A stretch of 64,000 nt of DNA from Saprospiraceae bacterium UBA6168 (GTDB lineage Bacteria > Bacteroidota > Bacteroidia > Chitinophagales > Saprospiraceae): assembly GCA_002435785.1 (NCBI GenBank), contig DIUC01000020.1:120562-184561 (forward strand), given 5' to 3'. This document shows positions 23,760 through 32,028 of this stretch, piece by piece. Position numbers and translations under genes: made by a program. The notes beneath the pieces were generated by a model, which made no database searches, was not told the origin of the DNA, and saw only the letters and a program-made list of their open reading frames with translations. Position 1 is the first letter of the stretch. Every line of letters starts with the position of its first letter.

Positions 23760-24497
23760 ATGCCGAACATAGACATCCGAACCACGCAAAACGTCACCAT
23801 CGAGTACGAGCTGGCCCCGCTCCGGGAGCGGTTTTTCGCCTTCTTCATTGACCTCCTCATTTACATGGCGGCCTCTTATGCTTTTTGGGTGATTGTGGTG
23901 ATGTTGGTGTCCGATGCCATCACGGGTTGGGGCGCAAGGTTCATCGGGTTGGCGCTGTTCGTTGGGCTGTTCATTTACCACCTCCTCTCCGACATCATCG
24001 GCAATGGGCAGAGCCTCGGCAAGCGGGCCATCAACCTCAAGGTGGTGCGCCTGGATGGCCTGGAGCCGGGTGTGGGCGAGTACCTGTTGCGGAGCGTTTT
24101 CCTGATGGTGGATTTCAGTTTTTCGTTGGGCGTGCTGGCCGCCATCCTCATCGGCTCCACTTACAAAAACCAGCGCCTCGGCGACCTGGCTGCCAACACC
24201 ACCGTCATCCGGGTGAAAAGCCAATTGGCCTTCCGGCTGCACGACATCCTGAAAATCAACACGCTGGGGAACTATGAGCCGCAATACCCCGCCGTTCGTC
24301 AAATGAGCGAGGCCGACATGCTGCTCCTAAAAAACCTCTTGGGCCGCTACCAATCTTGGCAAAATACCGCCCATGCCGAGGCCATCCAAAACGCCACAGC
24401 CCATATTTGCAAACAACTCGACATCGAAGCGCCCAAGGGCAGCCAAATTGAGTTTTTGAAAACCTTGATTCGGGACTATATCGTGCTGACCCGTTGA
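23760..24497 (+). CDS. RDD family membrane protein
   Basis: A 245-residue protein. The RDD domain (about 15-160) starts with LAPLRERFFAFFIDLLIYMA, the Arg and Asp pair that names the family, followed by three membrane segments and the conserved DIIGNGQSLGKRAINLKVV and NQRLGDLAANTTVI. A 75-residue cytoplasmic C-terminal tail is less conserved. RDD proteins are poorly understood; some act as ion antiporters. It may be first in a rightward group with the Gre-like and glycosyltransferase genes. Confidence 0.88.
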   Translation: MPNIDIRTTQNVTIEYELAPLRERFFAFFIDLLIYMAASYAFWVIVVMLVSDAITGWGARFIGLALFVGLFIYHLLSDIIGNGQSLGKRAINLKVVRLDGLEPGVGEYLLRSVFLMVDFSFSLGVLAAILIGSTYKNQRLGDLAANTTVIRVKSQLAFRLHDILKINTLGNYEPQYPAVRQMSEADMLLLKNLLGRYQSWQNTAHAEAIQNATAHICKQLDIEAPKGSQIEFLKTLIRDYIVLTR

Positions 24498-24523
24498 TGC
24501 TGGGTTCGCCTCCCTTACCTTTG
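24493..24523 (+). promoter_or_regulatory. Candidate promoter TTG-N20-TACCTTTG giving a near-leaderless transcript
   Basis: TTG (24493-24495) at the RDD gene's stop codon and TACCTTTG (24516-24523) fit the Bacteroidota -33/-7 pattern. The next gene's ATG is at 24528, only four bases after the box, so the transcript would begin at or next to its start codon. Confidence 0.5.
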
Positions 24524-24527
24524 CCCG

Positions 24528-24977
24528 ATGCAACTAAAAACCCTCCTCCTCGCCCACTGCCAGCAGTACGTCAGCCAGCGGCTCGATACCGTCACCAGTG
24601 CCTTGGAGGCCATCCGTCAGGCCATCAACGAAGAAACAAAGAGCAGCGTGGGCGACAAGCACGAGACGGGCCGGGCGATGTTGCAGCTCGAACAAGAAAA
24701 ACTGTCGGTGCAATTGGCGGAGGCGCAGCAGCTCGAACAGGTATTGGGCCGCATCCAATTGGAAGGCTTGCCGACGACCATCGGGGAGGGGAGCCTGGTG
24801 CTGACCGGGCAGGGCAACTACTTCATCGCCATCAGTGCCGGGAAGGTGGAACTGGAAGGGCGGCTCTACTATTTGGTGTCGTTGGCCTCGCCCATTGGGG
24901 CTGCATTGGCTGGCCGGAAGGCGGGCGACGAGGTTTCTTTTCGGGGGCAAAGCATCCATATTTTGGAAGCATGGTAA
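24528..24977 (+). CDS. GreA/GreB C-terminal-like protein with N-terminal coiled coil
   Basis: A 149-residue protein. Residues 1-80 are a predicted antiparallel coiled coil (QQYVSQRLDTVTSALEAIRQ, then LEQEKLSVQLAEAQQLEQVL). The C-terminal 60 residues (FIAISAGKVELEGRLYYLVS, then SPIGAALAGRKAGDEVSFRG) follow the GreA/GreB FKBP-like pattern SPLG-ALLGKKVGDEV. Gre factors rescue backtracked RNA polymerase. Related short proteins in Bacteroidota are often mislabelled as 3-oxoacyl-ACP synthase. Acidic tip residues typical of true Gre factors are not evident, so it may be a decoy or regulator of polymerase. Confidence 0.7.
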   Translation: MQLKTLLLAHCQQYVSQRLDTVTSALEAIRQAINEETKSSVGDKHETGRAMLQLEQEKLSVQLAEAQQLEQVLGRIQLEGLPTTIGEGSLVLTGQGNYFIAISAGKVELEGRLYYLVSLASPIGAALAGRKAGDEVSFRGQSIHILEAW

Positions 24978-25101
24978 ATGCGGGGCGTTGTCTTTTTATT
25001 CGCTTTATAGCATTCCAATTTTCTTTGAAAAACAGCCATTTATACTTGTTTTTAGTGCTTGATTTTCCATTTTGAAGCATATTCGCACTTGATTTTTACT
25101 G

Positions 25102-26577
25102 ATGAAAAACATCACGCCCATATTCCAAAACAACGGCTCCAACTTCGCCAAAACAGCACTGGTCGCATTGGCGAGCATGGCCTCTTTTGTTGTCAAGTTC
25201 GGCTACCACGAATGCTGGAAGGACGAATGGCAGGCTTGGCTAATGGCCCGTGACATGGGGTGGGGCAAGCTCTGCGCCTCGCTTTTTTACGAAGGGCATC
25301 CAGCCCTTTGGTATTTCTACCTCAAGATTTGGACTTATTTGGCCCAAGCCACCGGGCTGGCCGAAGAAACGGTGCTGCATTTTTCGCACTGGCTGGTGGT
25401 GGTGGCCGTTGCGGCGGTCTTTGTTTTTGGGTTTCGGCTCACGCTTTGGGTCAAAGCACTTGCTCTGTTTGGCTATTTTGCTTTTTTCGAGTACGGCATC
25501 CTCGACCGGGGCTATGCGTTCGTCATGTTGTTCGCCTTTCTCAGCGTGCTGGCCCTAGAAAAAGCGGACGAAAAACCCTGGCATTTCGGGGCTTGCCTTC
25601 TCCTTTTGTGCCAGACGGAGGTGTTCGGCGTGTTGATGGCTGGCGGCTTGTTTTTTCATTTCTTGCTGCGCAAAATACAAGGCCAGGGTTTTCGCATGGC
25701 GTTGAAAGATAGCAGTTTGCAAAAAGTCTTGGGCTTGCTCGCTACCGGGGCCGTCCTCTTTCTTGTCACGGTATTTCCCCGTGGCCAACACGAGGCGCTG
25801 GAGCGGGCCTATACTTCCAAGCCTTTTTCTGCCGAAAATTTCGCTACCACTTTTCAGGGTAATTTTAGCAATACCTTCCTCATCGGCCTCATTCCTGACA
25901 CCAATGTTTTTGGCGTTACCGCCACGGGGCTGCTGCTGAGTGTCGTCGTGCTGGGAGCACTCGCCTACTTCTTTTGGCCTGCGGCAAACACCCGATATAC
26001 TTTCCTGCTTTTCCTTTTCGCTTTTTTCATGTTTGGCGTGGCAATTTATCCCGGCGGGGTGCGGCAATGGGGTATGCTGTTCGTTTTTTTCCTTGTTTGC
26101 TTGGGATTGTTGGGCGGGGAAATAAAGCAGTTGAATTGGCAGCGGATGGCCATTCTCCTCGTCTTCCTTGGCGTTCAAATCCAATACAATGTCCGTGCGC
26201 TGAACAAGGATATCCGCTATCCCTTCACCAATGCCGAACTGGCCGGGGATTTCGTCCGGGAAAACGTGCCGGAAAACGTGCCCATCGTGGCCATTAACAA
26301 GTTCGCCAATGCACCCGTGACGGCTTATGCCCAGCGCCCGTTTTATGAATTGCCAAGCGGCCAGCCTTTCACCTATTTCAAGTGGTTGGAAAAGGTGTAC
26401 CTCCCCAGCGAAGAGGAATTGCAGCTATTTTCAAAGTTCAAGGGTGTTGGCGGCATCGTCATCATTTCCGACAAACAACTGCCTAAGGGGCGCTACCCGA
26501 ATGCCCAACTCTGGAAGAGCTTCGACGGCTTTAACGTGAAGAACGAAAACTATTACCTCTACGCACTGAAGCGATAG
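25102..26577 (+). CDS. Polytopic membrane protein, GT-C-like glycosyltransferase
   Basis: A 491-residue protein with about ten membrane helices. Near residue 40, ECWKDEWQAWLMARD followed by FYEGHPALWYFYLKIW matches the DE motif and GHP-x-W pattern in the first loop of GT-C/GT39-like enzymes that use lipid-phosphate sugars. The C-terminal 90 residues form a soluble periplasmic domain. The acceptor is unknown. It is on the same strand as the RDD and Gre-like genes, 124 bp after the latter. Confidence 0.72.
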   Translation: MKNITPIFQNNGSNFAKTALVALASMASFVVKFGYHECWKDEWQAWLMARDMGWGKLCASLFYEGHPALWYFYLKIWTYLAQATGLAEETVLHFSHWLVVVAVAAVFVFGFRLTLWVKALALFGYFAFFEYGILDRGYAFVMLFAFLSVLALEKADEKPWHFGACLLLLCQTEVFGVLMAGGLFFHFLLRKIQGQGFRMALKDSSLQKVLGLLATGAVLFLVTVFPRGQHEALERAYTSKPFSAENFATTFQGNFSNTFLIGLIPDTNVFGVTATGLLLSVVVLGALAYFFWPAANTRYTFLLFLFAFFMFGVAIYPGGVRQWGMLFVFFLVCLGLLGGEIKQLNWQRMAILLVFLGVQIQYNVRALNKDIRYPFTNAELAGDFVRENVPENVPIVAINKFANAPVTAYAQRPFYELPSGQPFTYFKWLEKVYLPSEEELQLFSKFKGVGGIVIISDKQLPKGRYPNAQLWKSFDGFNVKNENYYLYALKR

Positions 26578-26615
26578 CCGCCATTCCCGAATGGCACATA
26601 AGGCTTGCTCCCTTG

Positions 26616-27641
26616 CTATGCTCGCTCCTTCCGTACCCGCACCGCAAAGGCTTCTGCCGGGTTCTTCACCAACAACTGCTCAATATGCCGCTGCTTGAAG
26701 CCTTTCTGTTCCAATAGGGGGATTAGTTTTTTGAAGATATTGGTGTAGTCGACGATGTTCTCGCCGCCGGGTTTTTCGGGGTCGTACCAGCCCGCATCGT
26801 GCGAAATCAGCACCCGGTGCAGGCAGCCATTGGCCTTGAGGGTGTCCATCCAATTCGCATAGTTCTCGATGTCCCCCCAGCCGAGGCCGTCCAGGCTCAC
26901 CCAAGCGCCCATTTTTGCGGCTTGCGTATAGGTGTGCTTTTTCAATTCCGCCTGAGCGTGTACCCAAACAAAAGCATCGGCTTTGACCCCCATTTTCTTC
27001 AGCACCTCCATTTGCTCGAAAGCAGCCACGGCTGGCCCCGTGTGCGAGCAAATGGTCAAGCCCGTCTCCAAATGCGTCAGGCCCGCCGCCGTGATGAGCT
27101 TTAGTTCCAGTTCCGACAGTTCACCGCCGTTCACGCTGATTTTCATGAAGCCGGGCTTGATGCCTGTATCGCCAATGCCATTTTTCGCCTCGGCTATCCA
27201 CCTTTCGGCAAGCTGTTCGGCGGTTTCGGTGAAGGCCCAAGCGGGCAGGTATTTGTAGTTCACCGCACCGTAGTAGCCCGTATTGGTGAGGATGTTCACG
27301 CCGCTTTTTTCTGAAAGGATTTTGAGAAGGCGCACGTCCCGCCCAAGGAAATCAGGCGTGCAATCCATGATGGTACGCACCCCGTTTGCCTTTGCCTCCA
27401 GCAAGTAGGGCAGCACCTTCTCGACCACCACGTTCACGTCCCAGCGGCTGTCGTTGACTTTGTCCGCCCCGATGAAGTCCACCAGAAAATGCTCGTGCGT
27501 GAGCGTGACGCCCATCCGTGCGGCATTTAGCCTACCATTCACGGTCACCACGTAGGGCCGCTGGGGCTTTAGCAGCACCAAACAAATACCACCTTTGATA
27601 AAACTGCGTCTTGACAACATGGGCAAAATTTTGGGTTTCAT
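26616..27641 (-). CDS. Phosphotriesterase-family metallohydrolase with Tat-like signal
   Basis: A 341-residue amidohydrolase-fold enzyme. The metal site is complete: HEH (LTHEHFLVD), the carboxylated Lys in FMKISVN, His in CSHTGP, His in WVHAQ and Asp in SHDAGW. The N-terminus LSRRSFIKGGICLVLL is a twin-arginine-type signal, so it is probably exported folded. Start at 27641 overlaps the symporter stop as ATGA. Family members hydrolyse phosphotriesters or lactones; coupling to a symporter suggests breakdown of an imported or periplasmic small molecule. Real substrate unknown. Confidence 0.85.
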   Translation of the reverse strand: MKPKILPMLSRRSFIKGGICLVLLKPQRPYVVTVNGRLNAARMGVTLTHEHFLVDFIGADKVNDSRWDVNVVVEKVLPYLLEAKANGVRTIMDCTPDFLGRDVRLLKILSEKSGVNILTNTGYYGAVNYKYLPAWAFTETAEQLAERWIAEAKNGIGDTGIKPGFMKISVNGGELSELELKLITAAGLTHLETGLTICSHTGPAVAAFEQMEVLKKMGVKADAFVWVHAQAELKKHTYTQAAKMGAWVSLDGLGWGDIENYANWMDTLKANGCLHRVLISHDAGWYDPEKPGGENIVDYTNIFKKLIPLLEQKGFKQRHIEQLLVKNPAEAFAVRVRKERA

Positions 27642-29422
27642 TCCGTCATGCTCCCTCTCACCTGGCTCCAGCTTTTCATCAAAATCAAGCTGGCCACTAT
27701 CGTCACGCCGAGGCCGATGAGCGCCTTGGTCGTCTCGCCGTACATCCAAAAGCCTAGGCCGAAGAGGGCGCCGTACACGAGGAAGCAGCCCGCAATCATG
27801 CACATGATTTCGAGCGGGAGCTTGCCGGGTGTCACATCGCTTTCTTTCAGTTCACCCGCTTTGATGGCGGGCTGGATGACTGCCTGCCAGCCGTTTGGCT
27901 GTGGCTTGATGAGCTTGTAGAAACTGAGCAGCTTGGCATGGGCCGTTGGTTGTGTCATAAAAGTGACCGCTAACCAGCCGACCGTAGTGATGCCGACGCC
28001 GTAAATCAGTTGCAGGTGCGAGGCCACGCCCGTTTGCACAAAAGCAAACCAAAGCGCCACGAGGAACGAAATCACCATCGCCGAAATCTCGCTCCAGGCA
28101 TTGATGCGCCACCAGAACCAGCGCAGGATAAAGATGAGGCCCGTGCCAGCACCGATTTGCAGCAGGATGTTGAAAGCTTGCAGGGCATTGGAAAGCAGCA
28201 GCGCCAGCATGGCGGAGAAGACCATCAGCACCACGGTGGAGATGCGGCCCACATTTACCAGTTCCTTGTCGCCCGCCGCTGGCTTGACGAACCTTTTGTA
28301 AAAATCGTTGACCACATAGCTCGACCCCCAGTTGAGGTGCGTGGCGATGGTGGACATGTACGCCGCTATCAGCGCCGCCACGATGATGCCCAACAAGCCG
28401 CTCGGCAGGAAGGTCATCATGGCCGGGTAGGCCAAGTCGTCGTTGATGATGTTGTCGGCGAGGTTCGGGAAGGCCGTTTTCAGCGAAGCCAAATCAGGGA
28501 ACACGATGAGCGAGGCCAGCGCCACGGCAATCCAAGGCCACGGGCGCAGGGCATAATGCACGATGTTGAAAAACAGCGTGGCCGTGATGGCGTGGTTCTC
28601 ATTTTTCGCAGAAAGCATCCGCTGCGCAATGTAGCCGCCGCCGCCCGGCTCAGCGCCGGGGTACCAGACGCTCCACCATTGTATGGCAATGGGCATGATG
28701 AGGAACGGAACCAGCACGCTCATGTCGTTGAAGTCGGGCAGCACGTTCAGCTTTCCGACCACGTTGGGGTGCGCCAGCATGGCCTCCAAGCCGCCGACTT
28801 GCGGCAGGTTGACCACCACGTAGGCCGCACCCACCACACCAATCATGGCGACGATGAACTGGAAAAAGTCGGTCCAGATGACCCCCGTCAGGCCGCCGAG
28901 CGAAGTGTAGGCCACCGTCACAATACTGGCGATGAGGATGGTTTGCATCGGCGAGAGGCCCAGCAGGACGCCCCCAATCTTGATGGCGGCGAGGGATACG
29001 GTGGCCATTATCATCACGTTGAAAAACACACCAAGGTACAGCGCCCGGAAGCCCCGCAGGAAGGCCGCCTCTTTGCCGGAGTAACGAAGTTCATAAAATT
29101 CGAGGTCGGTGAGCACCCCGCTTCGCCGCCAGAGCTTGGCATAAACGAACACCGTCAACATGCCCGTGAGCAGGAAGGCCCACCACTGCCAGTTGCCGCT
29201 GACGCCATTCTTCCGTACGATGTCGGTGACGAGGTTGGGGGTGTCGGCGCTGAAGGTGGTGGCCACCATCGAGAAGCCGAGCAGCCACCAGGGCATGGAG
29301 CGGCCGGAGAGGAAGTATTCGGAGGCGCTTTTGCCGGCCCGCTTGCTCACCACCAAGCCAATGGCGAGCGAAAGCACAAAGAAGGCGACAATGATTGACC
29401 AATCAAGGGTGGATAGTTGCAT
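27638..29422 (-). CDS. Sodium:solute symporter (SSS family)
   Basis: A 594-residue transporter with 13-15 membrane helices. The start at 29422 (MQLSTLDWSIIVAFFVLSLA) directly begins helix 1; the frame is open further upstream but without membrane character. Family features include SEYFLSGRSMPWWLLGFSMV near 35-55, DIVRKNGVSGNWQWWAFLL and AAYMSTIATHLNWGSSYVVNDFYKRF near 355-380, with the Na+-site Ser/Thr pattern. It probably imports an organic solute with sodium. The ATGA overlap with the phosphotriesterase-family gene makes a two-gene operon. Confidence 0.9.
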   Translation of the reverse strand: MQLSTLDWSIIVAFFVLSLAIGLVVSKRAGKSASEYFLSGRSMPWWLLGFSMVATTFSADTPNLVTDIVRKNGVSGNWQWWAFLLTGMLTVFVYAKLWRRSGVLTDLEFYELRYSGKEAAFLRGFRALYLGVFFNVMIMATVSLAAIKIGGVLLGLSPMQTILIASIVTVAYTSLGGLTGVIWTDFFQFIVAMIGVVGAAYVVVNLPQVGGLEAMLAHPNVVGKLNVLPDFNDMSVLVPFLIMPIAIQWWSVWYPGAEPGGGGYIAQRMLSAKNENHAITATLFFNIVHYALRPWPWIAVALASLIVFPDLASLKTAFPNLADNIINDDLAYPAMMTFLPSGLLGIIVAALIAAYMSTIATHLNWGSSYVVNDFYKRFVKPAAGDKELVNVGRISTVVLMVFSAMLALLLSNALQAFNILLQIGAGTGLIFILRWFWWRINAWSEISAMVISFLVALWFAFVQTGVASHLQLIYGVGITTVGWLAVTFMTQPTAHAKLLSFYKLIKPQPNGWQAVIQPAIKAGELKESDVTPGKLPLEIMCMIAGCFLVYGALFGLGFWMYGETTKALIGLGVTIVASLILMKSWSQVRGSMTE

Positions 29423-29496
29423 TTGTTTTAGTTGATTTTGTTTTGTTGAAATAACGCGGTCGAAAGCTACTTCTTTTCCCCTGAATTTTCCAAACC

Positions 29497-31125
29497 TCAC
29501 CGCAACAGCGTCACCTCCCCCGACAACAACTGCCGATGGCCGTCCCGAAACTCCACCTCGGCCAGCCAAGCGTACACGCCGGGATTTGCATTTTTTCCCT
29601 TGAAAAAACCGTCCCACCCAGCACCAAAATCATTGGGCTGGAACCCGCTTTTTTCAAAAACCAACCCGCCCCAGCGTTCGAAGATTTTGAAAGAATGTAC
29701 CACACCTACATCGCCGCCATCGAAGGGCAGGAACACGTCGTTGAAGCCGTCGCCGTTCGGTGAGAATGCGTTGGGGAAATAGACCTGTCGGCAATCCTCG
29801 TAGCCCACCGTGATGCTTGCTTCTTTTGCTCCGCAAATATTGGTGGCCACCACGCTGTACTTGCCGGGCGAGGTCACGGTGCGGGTGGGGTCGGTTAGAC
29901 CATCTTGCCAGAGGTAACTTGGGTTTCCTATGGTCGTAGCATCCAGCGTTATGGTTTGTTCGAGGCAGAGCGTGGTGTCTTTTCCGAGGGTCGCCTTCGG
30001 CAATGGTATGACGGTGAGCGCCATGCGGTCGTCGGCTACGCAATAGTCGTCAATGGTGACGGTGACGGCGTAGAGCGCTGTTTGCGAAGCGGAAATGCTG
30101 GCGGTGGTTTGGCCAGAAGACCACTGGTAATCCACGGAGGTGGTGCCAGAAGAGGTGGCATCGAGCAGCAGCGACTCGCCCTCGCAGATGCTGGTGTCCA
30201 CGCCGAGGTCGAAGAAGACCGTGTCGCCGTCCACGATTACATTGATGGTGTCGAAAAACTGGTTGCCGCAAGCGTCCTTCACAGTAACCTGATACTCGGT
30301 CGTCGAGTCGGGTTTGGCAATGGGGTTGGCAATGTTCGGGTTGCTGAGGCCGTCCGGCGGCGACCAACTGTACTCCACGCCACCGCTGAGGGTTATCTGG
30401 TATTGCCCGCCGGGGCAGATGACCACGTCGTCGAATTTGTCCAAAAAAGTGGTGTAGCTGAAGCAGACCTGCTGGAGGTTGTTGGCACCGCCCGTGGCGG
30501 CTGTGAAGCCCCAGAACACGTTGGGGTCGCCACCGAAAACCTCGTTCACGATGTCGCCGGTATAGGTAAGGCGTAGGCTGCAATCGAACCAGACCTCGAT
30601 GGTCTTGGTGTTGGCGTCCCAATTGACCCGGAGCTTGTGCCAGTTGCAGTCCTCGATGTTTTGGCTGGTGGGGCTGGCCTGCACGGGGCCAGCGAGATTG
30701 TTGGCGCTGGCATGGTTGAGGATGCCATTCTTGGTGATGGCCACGTGGTCGAAGCTGGGATCGGCGAGGTTGCCGTTCTGCCAAGTGTCAAACTCGATGC
30801 CCACCGACGGAGATACGCCCTGAAAACCAAGCCCCTCGCCCTGCTGCCCGATGCTGGTGCTAACGGGCTGGAGGCCAAAGAGGATGCCGTCCGCCCCGTC
30901 GCCGTCCTTGCAGCCGAGGTACAGTTCCATGATGACCTGAAAGGAGTTGTTGAGGTCCACCTTTGTTTCGTTCCAGATGGAGCCAACCTGGCCGTTTTGT
31001 GCTGGCGTGAGCGTCCAGCAGGTGTCATTGACTTGAACGGCAGCGCCGTTGAGCGTGAATTGCGCCAGCAAAAAATGCGACTGAAAAAGCAGGGCGAGGA
31101 GCGGTAGGAGTGTTCGTTGTTTCAT
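29497..31125 (-). CDS. T9SS-exported L-type lectin-like protein with gliding-type C-terminal sorting domain
   Basis: A 542-residue secreted protein with signal peptide (MKQRTLLPLLALLFQSHFLL ending AQ). Residues about 22-215 are an L-type lectin-like jelly roll (DGADGILFGLQ, VGIEFDTWQNG, DHVAITKNG, HKLRVNWDANTKTIEVWFDC). Two Ig/PKD-like modules follow (YSWSPPDGLSNPN, YQWSSGQTTASISA). The last 90 residues are a type B (CHU_C, gliding-motility-associated) sorting domain: VYFPNAFSPNGDGFNDVFLP and IFERWGGLVFEKSG. It is probably a surface carbohydrate-binding protein. Confidence 0.87.
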   Translation of the reverse strand: MKQRTLLPLLALLFQSHFLLAQFTLNGAAVQVNDTCWTLTPAQNGQVGSIWNETKVDLNNSFQVIMELYLGCKDGDGADGILFGLQPVSTSIGQQGEGLGFQGVSPSVGIEFDTWQNGNLADPSFDHVAITKNGILNHASANNLAGPVQASPTSQNIEDCNWHKLRVNWDANTKTIEVWFDCSLRLTYTGDIVNEVFGGDPNVFWGFTAATGGANNLQQVCFSYTTFLDKFDDVVICPGGQYQITLSGGVEYSWSPPDGLSNPNIANPIAKPDSTTEYQVTVKDACGNQFFDTINVIVDGDTVFFDLGVDTSICEGESLLLDATSSGTTSVDYQWSSGQTTASISASQTALYAVTVTIDDYCVADDRMALTVIPLPKATLGKDTTLCLEQTITLDATTIGNPSYLWQDGLTDPTRTVTSPGKYSVVATNICGAKEASITVGYEDCRQVYFPNAFSPNGDGFNDVFLPFDGGDVGVVHSFKIFERWGGLVFEKSGFQPNDFGAGWDGFFKGKNANPGVYAWLAEVEFRDGHRQLLSGEVTLLR

Positions 31126-31134
31126 GGGGTAAAT

Positions 31135-31761
31135 TTACCCAAGTTGGGGTTTTCCAGTTTTAAGTTTTTGTTGCCATTGCCGCCAGGCGTACCCTGCCAT
31201 CAGTGTGTAAACGACCATCACGAAGGCCAGCAAAACGGCTTCTTTTGCCCAAAAAAGCACTACGGCCATTGCATCGAAGATTATCCAGTACAGCCAGCCC
31301 TCCAGCACTTTTTTGATGGTCAAAATGGTGGCGATAACCGAGAACACCGTGATGAGCGCATCGGCGTAGGGGTAAGAGGTAGGCGTGTAGCTTTTGAACA
31401 AAAAGCCGAAGGCCAGCGTGAGCGCCAGCCCCGCCAACATCAGGAAAAAATGGGGCCGCAACGGCCACCGCTGGATATGCAGCGTTTCGTTGGCTGGCTT
31501 GCTGGATTGCCAAGCGTACAGCCCCCAGAATCCCATCCCGACATAGAAGATTTGCAGCAGCGCATCCACCCAGAGGTTGTACCGGAAGAAGCTTGCCCAG
31601 GCCCAAAGCCCGCTGCTCACGATGCCAAAGGCCCAGCAAATGGGGCGCTCCTTCGCCGCCAGCCAGATATACGCTAACGACGTGCCGGTGATGGCCCAGT
31701 CGAGCAGGGATTGGGATTGGAGTTGTTGTGCCAAGGCAGGTAGCAGTTGTTGTGGTTCCAA
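31135..31761 (-). CDS. pnuC: Nicotinamide riboside transporter PnuC
   Basis: A 208-residue protein with about seven membrane segments. Key PnuC phrases are present: WLAAKERPICWAFGIVSSG near 33-51, NLWVDALLQIFYVGMGFWGLYAW near 62-84 and LEGWLYWIIFDAMAVVLFW near 152-170. It imports nicotinamide riboside for NAD synthesis by facilitated diffusion. No NadR-type kinase is adjacent. The stop lies 9 bp upstream of the lectin-like gene start, so the two may be co-transcribed. Confidence 0.9.
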   Translation of the reverse strand: MEPQQLLPALAQQLQSQSLLDWAITGTSLAYIWLAAKERPICWAFGIVSSGLWAWASFFRYNLWVDALLQIFYVGMGFWGLYAWQSSKPANETLHIQRWPLRPHFFLMLAGLALTLAFGFLFKSYTPTSYPYADALITVFSVIATILTIKKVLEGWLYWIIFDAMAVVLFWAKEAVLLAFVMVVYTLMAGYAWRQWQQKLKTGKPQLG

Positions 31762-32028
31762 GGTTTTACCGATTTGGCTGCACGTGAAAACCGAGTTCGT
31801 GCAATGTGTTTTTTGAAATATGAAAATTCGTGCTTATTTTGTGGCCGAAAGTACAGCTACCTTTTGATTTCCTTGCGCTATTAACTTTTCTGAAGACCGT
31901 GGCAAGGGCGGGTTAAACTACACATTTTACTGGATTTTTCCATGAAACAAAATACCCTCAGCAAGGTATAACCTTTGTATTTGCACCTTTTGGAACAAAA
32001 TATTTTCAAACTCAAAAATCGAACACCA

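Noticed and set aside
24494..25075. A 193-codon plus-strand frame overlapping the Gre-like gene
   Set aside because: It is Arg/Gly/Pro-rich frame-shifted reading of the Gre-like gene, whose coiled coil and C-terminal motif are convincing.
28010..29398. A 462-codon open frame on the plus strand opposite the symporter
   Set aside because: It is the complement of membrane-helix codons; the composition is His/Arg/Gln-rich and the symporter reading is unambiguous.
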